A stretch of DNA of 64,000 nucleotides, taken from the NCBI RefSeq assembly GCF_003202695.1, contig NZ_QGLL01000008.1:1-64000 (forward strand), given 5' to 3'. The stretch's first letter is position 1. Every line of letters begins with the position of its first letter. Under the pieces are notes generated by a model. The model had not been told where the DNA came from. It worked only from the letters and a program-made list of their open reading frames with translations, and made no database searches. The stretch is from Bifidobacterium asteroides. Its GTDB lineage: Bacteria; Actinomycetota; Actinomycetes; Actinomycetales; Bifidobacteriaceae. The translations under genes and the position numbers were made by a program. Of this stretch, positions 21,148 through 28,586 are shown one piece after another.

Positions 21148-22074
21148 TCACATTCTTTCAATACGACTCGACATGGCCATGGCGTAGAGCAGCACTGCCG
21201 CCGAGGTAGCCAGGTTGAGGGATTCAGCCCGCCCATAAATAGGGATGCGGACAATCTGATCCATGGATTGCAGCAGCTCATTGGGCAGTCCGCGTGCCTC
21301 ATTGCCGAAGAGCAAGACCGTGGGCTGACGTGTCGAGTCTGGCTTGGCTAGGGTATCGCTCGCCATCAAATCAGTTAGGGAGCTGACGGGTTTGTCCGGC
21401 GTGCCATAGACATCGGCCGCCACCATGGTCCGGCCCTGCCGTCTGCACAGGGTCAGGAAGTCCTCTGTGCCCATGGTCATCAGAGGTATGTGAAAGGCCG
21501 AACCTGCTGTGGAGCGAATGACCTTGGGATTGGCGGGTTCCACGCACTGGTCCACCAGAATGACCGCCCGGCAGCCGGCAGCATCAGCGGCGCGAATGAC
21601 AGTTCCCGCATTGCCTGGATCACGGATCTGCCAGAAGGCCGCCACCAGGTCGAAGCTCTCCCCTGTCAGACGCCGGGAATCATCAAGGTCCTTCGGCTGA
21701 GCCAGAAATCCGTCAGTACGCGCCTGGGCCAGGATTCCCTGGGCGTTGCCACTGACGGCATGCATGACTCGGGAGGAGACGAAGTGCCCATAGCAGTCAG
21801 GCAGATCCCGGGCCTGTTGCATGATGGCACCCACGGTCTCGTTGAGTGGACGAGGATGACCGCTCTGGGATGCAGAAGAGGATTCATCCGCTTGAACATA
21901 AAGGTCAGTCAGTAGATCAGGACGCCAGCGGACCGCCTCGCGCACGCTCTGCGGTCCCTCTATCAGGAAGCGGCCATGACGCTGCCGGGCCCGCCGATCC
22001 TGTAGTTCAGCCAAACGACGAATTCGTTGGGCACGGGGATTGTCAAGAAGGGAATCATCAAAGGGCATGGGCAT
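21148..22074 (-). CDS. TrmH/SpoU-family RNA 2'-O-methyltransferase
   Basis: The 308-residue protein has an N-terminal substrate-binding domain (GRFLIEGPQSVREA) and a SPOUT knot methyltransferase with motif 1 RDPGNAGTVIRAADAAG, motif 2 LLFGNEARGLP and motif 3 IPIYGRAESLNLATSAA. Family members methylate 23S rRNA or tRNA ribose; the target cannot be told. SpoU-type genes upstream of pheST are usual in Actinobacteria. Two ATGs lie at the start (22072-22074 and 22066-22068); the second is seven bases after TAGAGT, a possible -10, so a leaderless start is possible. Confidence 0.9.
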   Translation of the reverse strand: MPMPFDDSLLDNPRAQRIRRLAELQDRRARQRHGRFLIEGPQSVREAVRWRPDLLTDLYVQADESSSASQSGHPRPLNETVGAIMQQARDLPDCYGHFVSSRVMHAVSGNAQGILAQARTDGFLAQPKDLDDSRRLTGESFDLVAAFWQIRDPGNAGTVIRAADAAGCRAVILVDQCVEPANPKVIRSTAGSAFHIPLMTMGTEDFLTLCRRQGRTMVAADVYGTPDKPVSSLTDLMASDTLAKPDSTRQPTVLLFGNEARGLPNELLQSMDQIVRIPIYGRAESLNLATSAAVLLYAMAMSSRIERM

Positions 22075-22165
22075 AACTCTAGCCCCGGCAGCCGAGAGCC
22101 CTGCGATCGGACCTCAATGAGCCAGCATCTGTGGGAAAGTTCACTGAAAGGAAGGTCTGCACCCC

Positions 22166-22193
22166 TTGTGCTCACCGGACAAAAGGCTAGGGT
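22166..22193 (+). promoter_or_regulatory. Candidate promoter of sodA
   Basis: TTGTGC (22166-22171) and TAGGGT (22188-22193) are separated by 16 bases and point to sodA. This would give an untranslated leader of about 190 bases, containing an inverted repeat TGGTC-GGGTC-GACCA at 22202-22216. A closer promoter was not found, but this assignment is tentative. Confidence 0.35.
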
Positions 22194-22288
22194 TAAAGGA
22201 CTGGTCGGGTCGACCACATCCGTCGCTGGTATGGCGCAGACCGACCATCGCACATCTGGATTGTCCAGAATCATTGTGAGGAGACGAT

Positions 22289-22909
22289 ATGCCCGTATAC
22301 ACACTTCCCGATCTGCCCTACGACTACTCGGCACTGGAGCCGTACGTGTCCGGCAAGATCATGGAGCTGCATCATGACAAGCACCATCAGGCTTATGTAA
22401 ACGGGGCCAACAAAGCCCTTGAACAGATCCACGACGCGGCCGAGTCCGGCAACGTGGCTCAGTCCAACCTGCTGGAGAAGAACCTGGCATTCAACCTGGC
22501 CGGGCACAAGAACCACTCCATCTTCTGGAAGAACATGGCCCCGGCCGATGGCCAGGAGCCCACTGGCGAGCTCAAGGCCGCCATCGAGGACCAGTTCGGG
22601 TCCTTCCAGGGCTTCCAGACCTACTTCGAGTCCATGTGCGCCGGCATCCAGGGCTCCGGCTGGGCCGTCCTGGCCTGGGATACCCTGGGCGAGCGCCTGG
22701 TCACCCTGCAGATGTACGACCACCAGGGCAACCTGCCCGTCACCATCTTCCCACTGGTTCTGCTGGACCTCTGGGAGCATGCCTACTACCTGGAGTACCA
22801 GAACGACCGGGCCAGCTACGTCAAGGCCTGGTGGCACATCGTCAACTGGGAGGATGCCTCCAAGCGCTTCGACGAGGTGCGCAACATCAACACCACTCTG
22901 GCTAGGTAA
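22289..22909 (+). CDS. sodA: Superoxide dismutase, Mn-type
   Basis: Converts superoxide to oxygen and hydrogen peroxide. The 206-residue protein is complete. The metal ligands are visible: His28 in MELHHDKHH, His76 in GHKNHSIFW, and Asp160 and His164 in LDLWEHAYY. The Gly in AGHKNHS and the Gln in DHQGN match Mn-type rather than Fe-type enzymes, although cambialistic activity cannot be excluded. There is no signal peptide, so it is cytoplasmic. The start has AGGAG eight bases upstream. It is a single-gene unit with its own terminator. Most bifidobacteria lack SOD; the composition looks like the neighbours, so there is no sign of very recent transfer. Confidence 0.97.
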   Translation: MPVYTLPDLPYDYSALEPYVSGKIMELHHDKHHQAYVNGANKALEQIHDAAESGNVAQSNLLEKNLAFNLAGHKNHSIFWKNMAPADGQEPTGELKAAIEDQFGSFQGFQTYFESMCAGIQGSGWAVLAWDTLGERLVTLQMYDHQGNLPVTIFPLVLLDLWEHAYYLEYQNDRASYVKAWWHIVNWEDASKRFDEVRNINTTLAR

Positions 22910-22933
22910 AAGACCAGCGCTTCCAACCACTGG

Positions 22934-22982
22934 CAGACCCCGGCCTTCCCCACCTCTGCGGGAGAGGAAAGACCGGGGTCTG
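22934..22982 (+). terminator. Terminator between sodA and the ykoDC-type gene
   Basis: Arms CAGACCCCGG (22934-22943) and CCGGGGTCTG (22973-22982) form a perfect 10-bp stem, extended by CTT/AAG-type pairing. It lies between convergent genes and may act in both directions. The T-tract is poor. Confidence 0.6.
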
Positions 22983-23015
22983 TCCATGTCTGGAGTCTGT
23001 CGGAACTCCTGGCAG

Positions 23016-25511
23016 TCAGTTGCCGAAGAAGGCGATGGAGCCTGTCATGGCAGCCATGGTCAGGGAGATCGCGGGCACAGCCAGGCAGATGAGCAGGAAG
23101 CCCGCATCACGTGGTCTGACCTGGGAGACCCTGGCATGGGTGCGCGGCGTGCTGCCGCCGAATCCGCGAGCCTCCATGGCCGTGGCCAAGGTCGTCGAAC
23201 GCCTGATGGACAGAACCAGCAGAGCGAAAGCCTGGGGCATGAAAGCCTTGAAATGATTTTCGTCACCCAGTCCACGGCTGCGGCGCGAGGCGGTCAGGGC
23301 CGACCAGTCGTCCTTGAGAACAGTGAAGAGCCGCATACCCGCCAGCCCCCCGTAGACGAAGCGATCAGGCAGATGGAGCACCTGGCTGAAGGCATCAGCC
23401 AGGTCGGTGGCGTCTATTCCAAGAACCGTGATGATGGCGGGGATTCCGATGGCCAAAATCCGCAGCGCCGTAGCCAAGGCCAGGTCCAGGGACCGCTGGG
23501 TGATGTGGATCATTCCCCATTGCCAGAAGGTGGCGCCGCCGCTCTTGCCATAGAGGATGATCGCCAGGGCCGAGCCGGGCGCCCCCAGGAAGATGGGCCA
23601 GGTGGATCTGACCACACGCAGAGGCGTAAAGCCTGCCGCGCCCAGCAGCAGGAACTCCAGGATCAGGGCCGTCGTGGCCGAGACCGGGTCCAGGCTGATC
23701 AGCAGGGGCAAAGCTGCCAGAAAAGCCCCAATCAGACGGAAGGCCGGATTGATGGAGGCTATATAGGGCGATCTGCTGGCCGGCTTGACCGGCTCGTCCC
23801 GCTGATCCATGGGCGTGACGGTCAGTCTGGCGGCAACAGCCTGGTGGCGAGTCTGCGGATTTGACCCAGCTGCAGGCCAGACGGTCTTCTGGTCTCCTAG
23901 GGGCGTCATCTCCACTAGGCGGGCGTCCAAGGCCTGGACCAGCTCCCGGTCATGGGTGACCAGAACGATGCATGCTCCTTGGTCGCGCAGGTCCGCAATC
24001 AGCTGGGCCATGCTGACCCAGGTGTTCCTGTCCTGCCCGAAAGTGGGCTCGTCAAGAATCAGCACCTGCGGCGCAGCAGCCAGAGCCGAAGCCACGGTCA
24101 GCCGCCGCTTCTCGCCGCCGGAGAGCGTGTAAGGGTTAGCACGTGCATACTGCCTCAGGCTGAAGCGGCTCAGCAGCTCCAAGGCGCGATCCTGGGCCTG
24201 GTCCTCGGTCATGCCGGTACGGATGGGAGCCAGCTTGACCTCATCAATGACCGTGCCCCGGGCGAATTGATGCTCAGGATTCTGAAAGACATAGGCGATG
24301 CGCGCCGCCAGCTGAGATGACGTCCATCGAATGGGATCGGGCTCCGTAGGCGTTCCTCCCTGGGACCCCCGAAGCAGGCGATCCTGGGCAAGAACCGAAC
24401 CAGCCACGGGCTCCAGCAGACCAGCCAGGGTCATAGCCAGCGTGGATTTGCCCGCCCCGTTGGCTCCTACCAGGGCAGTGACCTGCCCAGCTCTGAATTC
24501 CAGATCGATGTGCTCGGCAACCGCCCGGCCCTGACGGCCCACCGCCAGATCCCGTGCAGCCAGCAGGACGGGATGATCATCCTGACCGGAACCGGATTGC
24601 CCGGACCGGACCCGGTCATATCCAAGCTCAGGGATTGAATCCCCGGCGCTCCTAAAGGCCTCAGGGACCCAGATACCCAGGGAGGCCAGGTCCAGCCCAG
24701 GATCAGTGAAGACCTCCTCAGGGCTGCCGTCGGCCATGATCACAGTCCTGCGATAGGCCGAGGCACCCGATCCTCCTGTGCCGCCTTCAACCTCTCCCAG
24801 CCCAAGCACGATGACCCGGTCGATCATGTCCATCCAAGGCCCTGCCCGGTGCTCGACCAGAATCATAGTGGAGCCTTGCCGTTCCAGGACCTTCCTGACA
24901 GCGCCGACAATCTGCTCGACACCGACCGGATCCAAATTGGCCGTGGGCTCATCCAGCAAGAGCAGTCCAGGCTGCATGGCCAGGGCGCCAGCCAGAGCCA
25001 GACGTTGCATCTGCCCTCCGCTCAGATGCAAGGTGGATCGGGTCAGCTGCAGATCGGCCAGACCCACCTCAGCCATAGCCTGCCGCACCCGTGGCCAGAT
25101 CTCCTCCCGGGGCAGCCCCATGTTCTCGGGCCCGAAGGCCACGTTGTCGCCCAGCCGCTGAAAGATGGCCTGCGCATCCGGATCCTGCAGGACCAGGCCC
25201 ACACGTCCCCGGCTGGATGCGGCAGGATTGCCGTCAATCAGGACCTGGCCTCGGGTCACTCCGCCCTCATCGTCCTCAACCTGGTTCTGACCGGCTTGCG
25301 GGGCATGATCGCCCAGCAGTCCGGCCACACCCTCGAGAATGGTCGACTTGCCGATTCCAGAGGCTCCCAGCAGCAGAACCCGCTGACCTGCAGGAACGCT
25401 CAAGGAAAGATCCCTGACAGCAAAGTGGTTGCGATAGGCATGCCGATAACCCCAGCCGCGCAATTCCAAGGACGCGGGCCGGTAGGGATTGTCCTGGATG
25501 CACTGATCCAC
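23016..25511 (-). CDS. Single-chain ECF energizing module (YkoD-YkoC fusion: ATPase-ATPase-EcfT)
   Basis: A protein of about 831 residues with three domains. ATPase 1 has Walker A GASGIGKST near 49-57, LSGGQMQR and LLLLDEPTANLD. ATPase 2, about 320-555, has GANGAGKST, LSGGEKRR and LILDEPTFGQD. An EcfT membrane domain from about 590 carries the two Ala-Arg-Gly-type coupling motifs (RRSRGLG and MEARGFGG). In Bacillus the equivalents YkoD (fused ATPases) and YkoC (EcfT) are separate. With the YkoE-type S component and TPP riboswitch upstream, the likely substrate is thiamine or its HMP precursor. The GTG start (25509-25511) has AGAGG upstream and lies 10 bases after the S gene stop; an ATG at 25544 would overlap that gene. 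Confidence 0.9.
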   Translation of the reverse strand: MDQCIQDNPYRPASLELRGWGYRHAYRNHFAVRDLSLSVPAGQRVLLLGASGIGKSTILEGVAGLLGDHAPQAGQNQVEDDEGGVTRGQVLIDGNPAASSRGRVGLVLQDPDAQAIFQRLGDNVAFGPENMGLPREEIWPRVRQAMAEVGLADLQLTRSTLHLSGGQMQRLALAGALAMQPGLLLLDEPTANLDPVGVEQIVGAVRKVLERQGSTMILVEHRAGPWMDMIDRVIVLGLGEVEGGTGGSGASAYRRTVIMADGSPEEVFTDPGLDLASLGIWVPEAFRSAGDSIPELGYDRVRSGQSGSGQDDHPVLLAARDLAVGRQGRAVAEHIDLEFRAGQVTALVGANGAGKSTLAMTLAGLLEPVAGSVLAQDRLLRGSQGGTPTEPDPIRWTSSQLAARIAYVFQNPEHQFARGTVIDEVKLAPIRTGMTEDQAQDRALELLSRFSLRQYARANPYTLSGGEKRRLTVASALAAAPQVLILDEPTFGQDRNTWVSMAQLIADLRDQGACIVLVTHDRELVQALDARLVEMTPLGDQKTVWPAAGSNPQTRHQAVAARLTVTPMDQRDEPVKPASRSPYIASINPAFRLIGAFLAALPLLISLDPVSATTALILEFLLLGAAGFTPLRVVRSTWPIFLGAPGSALAIILYGKSGGATFWQWGMIHITQRSLDLALATALRILAIGIPAIITVLGIDATDLADAFSQVLHLPDRFVYGGLAGMRLFTVLKDDWSALTASRRSRGLGDENHFKAFMPQAFALLVLSIRRSTTLATAMEARGFGGSTPRTHARVSQVRPRDAGFLLICLAVPAISLTMAAMTGSIAFFGN

Positions 25512-25521
25512 GCCCGGACCT

Positions 25522-26196
25522 CTACTTCCCGGCCGTGCGAACATCGCGGCCGGATGCGAAACGGTCCAAGGCCCCGGTGGCGGCGATGGACTTGTAGAGG
25601 TACCAGACCAGCACTCCTGCGATCAATGCGCCAGAAATCAAAGTGGCAATCAAATAAATCAGTCCATAGGGACCGGTCAGACTGATGGCCTGCAGGTGTG
25701 TGCAGAAGGAGTACAGCCAGCAGCCGAAACCAGCGGCGGCACCAGAGAGCGCCGCCGTCTTCATGCTCCAGCGGCGGTAGCGCAGCAGCATGAAGACCAG
25801 CTCAGCCATGAAGCCTTGAAGCAGACCGATCAGCATGGTCTCCACAGGAACCCAAAGACTGCCCAGCAATGACTCCAGGATGGCGGCGACCAGTTCAGCA
25901 TAGACGGCTGCACCCGGCTTACGCACGATGACCGAGGCCAAGGGGCCGGCAAACAGATAGAGACCGTTAAGAATGCCGCCCAGACCGGGCACAACCCCGT
26001 CCAGGAAGGACCAGGGAATAGTAGTCACCATGGCGACCACCCAGTAGATGACGGCGGAAGCGACCCCGATGACCGAGGCGACGGCAATATCCACCACCCT
26101 CCACCGTCTGGATGGGCCTCTGACTTCGACGGGAGTCCGCGCAGACTCCGGTTCTGATCCGGAAACAGTATTGTTCATGAAATGACCATCGGTCAT
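25522..26196 (-). CDS. ECF transporter S component, YkoE type (thiamine/HMP)
   Basis: Substrate-binding membrane subunit of an ECF importer, 224 residues. After a hydrophilic head of about 35 residues, the sequence RWRVVDIAVASVIGVASAVIYW begins a run of about six membrane helices, matching the YkoE family. The cytoplasmic tail ends before the energizing gene 10 bases on. The ATG at 26194-26196 follows GAGGAAAGG by ten bases; a longer frame would run through the riboswitch. Control by a TPP riboswitch directly upstream supports thiamine or hydroxymethylpyrimidine as substrate. Confidence 0.88.
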   Translation of the reverse strand: MTDGHFMNNTVSGSEPESARTPVEVRGPSRRWRVVDIAVASVIGVASAVIYWVVAMVTTIPWSFLDGVVPGLGGILNGLYLFAGPLASVIVRKPGAAVYAELVAAILESLLGSLWVPVETMLIGLLQGFMAELVFMLLRYRRWSMKTAALSGAAAGFGCWLYSFCTHLQAISLTGPYGLIYLIATLISGALIAGVLVWYLYKSIAATGALDRFASGRDVRTAGK

Positions 26197-26257
26197 GATC
26201 TTGTGCCTTTCCTCGGAGCGCTCCCTATGAGCGCCATCCCGTTCAGGCACGGGTCCA

Positions 26258-26356
26258 GTGACATCCGTGCGCCGGCATTGCCCGGTAAACGTTCGTCCGG
26301 TTGAGGCTAAGCCTCCTCTCAGCCGCACGCCCTTAGGCATACGGCCCCCGTGTCAC
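26258..26356 (-). ncRNA. TPP (THI-box) riboswitch
   Basis: On the minus strand the conserved THI elements appear in order: closing P1 GTGACA/TGTCAC (26351-26356 with 26258-26263), ACGGGGGCC, CGGCTGAGAGGAGG, and ACCGGGCAATGCCGGCGCACGG. A -10-like TAGGAT (26362-26367) puts the transcript start at about the first base of P1. Between aptamer and gene, GCGCTC can pair with GAGCGC (26218-26234) just before the ribosome-binding purines, and no T-tract is seen, so control is probably at translation. It should repress YkoE and the fused ECF module when thiamine pyrophosphate is high. Confidence 0.93.
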
Positions 26357-26387
26357 CTGCCATCCTAGAACATGCGATGGCCAAAAG

Positions 26388-27764
26388 TCAGTTCTGAAGT
26401 TCGCCCAGGGAATCCAACAGGAGGGCCTCGGTGATGATGTTGTCGACCAGCCCCTGCAGAGAGATGGACTCGTTCGGGCTGTGGGCGTTGGACTGGGGAT
26501 CCTCGGGGCCGGTCACCAGGACCTGGGCCTCAGGGAAGAGCCGCTTGAGCTCGGGGATGAAGGGGATGGATCCGCCCTCGCCCTTGTTGACCGGGTCGTG
26601 TCCAAAGGCCTGTCGCATGGCCTCCTCGGCCTGCTTGACCACCGGGCTGTCGGCATCCATGGCCCATCCCATGCCCAAGTCGCTAGGGGTGACCTCCACT
26701 CTGGCCCCATGAGGGGCATGGGCGATCAAAAAATCAGCCAAGGCCTGCACGGCCTGCTCGGGCCGCTGGGTGGGCGCAGTGCGCAGGGAAATGCGGAAGC
26801 GGGTTTTGTCGGTCAGCACGTTGAAGGAACCCTCCACAGGGTGCGCATCGAAGCCTATCACCGCCGCGGCTGGCTTGGTCCAGAGCCGGGAGGCCAGGGA
26901 GTCGGTTCCAGCCAGTCGGTAGGAGTCCACCACGCCTGCATCAGCACGCAGCTGGGCCTGGTCCAGGTCACGCTGCAGGCCGCCGATGGGCTGGCCGCCC
27001 TCCAGGCCAGGCACCGCCAGTTGGCCCTGGTCGTCATACATGGAGGCAATCAGCATGGCGGCCAGAGTGTTGGCATCCAGAATGGGCCCGCCGAACTGCC
27101 CGGAATGGACCGGGTGCTCCAGGACGGTGACCGTGACATCCAGGTCCGCATTCCCTCGCAGGGAAGTGGTCAAGCTTGGGGTATCCGCCGACCAGTTGCC
27201 CGAGTCGGCCACGATGATCAGATCCGAGGCGAAGTCATCCCGATGAGCCTGGAGGAAGGGGATGAAGCTGCGTGAGCCCATCTCCTCCTCCCCTTCGATG
27301 AAGACCTTGACATTGACGCGCAGGTCCTTATCCAAGGCATGCAGGGCACCCGAGTGGATGGCAATACCGCCGCCGTCGTCAGCGGATCCACGTCCGTAAA
27401 GCCGTCCCTCCTTCTCCACGCCGGTAAAGGGGTCAGTGGACCACTGGGAGGGGTCGGGCACCGGCTGCACATCGTGGTGGGCATAGAGCAGGACGGTCGG
27501 AGCATTGGCATCCACTTGCCGGGATCCGATGACCTCGAAGGCGCCCGGAGTCCCGTCAGGGTTGGTGGCCTGGACCACCCGGGTGTCCACGCCCACCTTG
27601 CGGAGCTGTCCGGCCACATATTCGGCCGAGCGCCGCATGTGGTCCCCGGTGATTCCCTTGGCAGAGACCGAGGCCAGAGCAATCTTGTCCTTAAGCAGAT
27701 CGACTACCCGGCTTCTATCATCTTGAACGCGGGTGCGAATCGTCTCCAGGCCCAGTTTTGCCAT
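26388..27764 (-). CDS. M20 family metallodipeptidase
   Basis: A 458-residue peptidase of the ArgE/DapE/ACY1/CPG2/carboxypeptidase Ss1 group, resembling cytosolic dipeptidases. Metal-site motifs are LLYAHHDVQPV (His96, Asp98), GRGSADDGGG (bridging Asp about 129-130), EGEEEMGS (Glu about 160-161), and a late NAHSPNE. It contains the usual dimerisation insert. The ATG at 27762-27764 has a near-perfect AGGAGGT upstream; the ATG ten codons earlier is not used. It is probably a cytoplasmic peptide-degrading enzyme. It is divergent from the DUF3043 gene. Confidence 0.9.
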   Translation of the reverse strand: MAKLGLETIRTRVQDDRSRVVDLLKDKIALASVSAKGITGDHMRRSAEYVAGQLRKVGVDTRVVQATNPDGTPGAFEVIGSRQVDANAPTVLLYAHHDVQPVPDPSQWSTDPFTGVEKEGRLYGRGSADDGGGIAIHSGALHALDKDLRVNVKVFIEGEEEMGSRSFIPFLQAHRDDFASDLIIVADSGNWSADTPSLTTSLRGNADLDVTVTVLEHPVHSGQFGGPILDANTLAAMLIASMYDDQGQLAVPGLEGGQPIGGLQRDLDQAQLRADAGVVDSYRLAGTDSLASRLWTKPAAAVIGFDAHPVEGSFNVLTDKTRFRISLRTAPTQRPEQAVQALADFLIAHAPHGARVEVTPSDLGMGWAMDADSPVVKQAEEAMRQAFGHDPVNKGEGGSIPFIPELKRLFPEAQVLVTGPEDPQSNAHSPNESISLQGLVDNIITEALLLDSLGELQN

Positions 27765-27830
27765 CGCTACCTCCTGTGATTGCTTGCAAATCAATGCTTG
27801 CGAGTCTAGGCGTCACCGTAACCTGTTCGC

Positions 27831-28457
27831 ATGACATGGAACCCCTTCTCACGCAAGGATCGTCGGGATAAAGAGGCTGAGGCGGACCAGACGTCCTCTG
27901 CGGAGGATGTACGAGGCAAGGGACGCCCCACACCAAAGCGCAAACAGGCTGAGGCCCGGAACCTGCGCCCTCTGGTACCCAAGGACCGCAAGGCCTCTCG
28001 CAAGGCTGCCAAAGCGCGGATTCGAGCCCGCGAGGATGCCCAGTACGAGGCCATGAGGACCGGCGACATCGACCACATGCCCAGGTCGGAGCGCCTGCCT
28101 TGGAGGATCTACATTCGCGACTATGTGGATGCCCGATTCAATTTGCTGGAATGGATCTTCCCAGCCATCATTCTCATGTTCGTGGCTACACTGCTGGGCA
28201 TGTTCGTAGGCCCGCAGCATTATGCCACTTTCACCATGGTGGTGACCATCCTTCTATACGGCTATCTGATCGTAGCCCTGGTCGACACCTGGCTGATGTG
28301 GCGCAAACTCAAGCGCCTGCTGATCGACAAGTTCGGCGAGCGCTCGGTGGCCAAGGGTTCACGCTCAGCCTCCTACGCCTGGCAGCGGGCCATGATGGTC
28401 CGGCGCTGGCGGGTTCCTAAGCCCAAGCAGAGCAAGCGCGGGCACTGGCCCGACTGA
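27831..28457 (+). CDS. DUF3043 family membrane protein
   Basis: The 208-residue protein has a basic, charged N-terminal 85 residues (KDRKASRKAAKARIRAREDA), the conserved RLPWRIYIRDYVDARFN segment, two membrane helices (EWIFPAIILMFVATLLGMF and a second around TMVVTILLYGYLIVALVD) and a basic C-terminus. This is DUF3043, found widely in Actinobacteria with no known function. No ribosome site precedes the ATG; instead TAACCT ends six bases before it, which suggests a leaderless transcript. In other Actinobacteria relatives sit near 2-oxoacid dehydrogenase genes, consistent with lpd next door. Confidence 0.85.
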   Translation: MTWNPFSRKDRRDKEAEADQTSSAEDVRGKGRPTPKRKQAEARNLRPLVPKDRKASRKAAKARIRAREDAQYEAMRTGDIDHMPRSERLPWRIYIRDYVDARFNLLEWIFPAIILMFVATLLGMFVGPQHYATFTMVVTILLYGYLIVALVDTWLMWRKLKRLLIDKFGERSVAKGSRSASYAWQRAMMVRRWRVPKPKQSKRGHWPD

Positions 28458-28586
28458 CAGTCAATCGTCCTTGCATTCCGGCCTGAGGGTCGGTCATACC
28501 GCTCGGCGCCCTTGGGCTCCGGGCGGTATTCGTATTCACTCCGCATTCTGCGGATGATCTTCATTCTCCCAGCCGGCACGGCTAGC

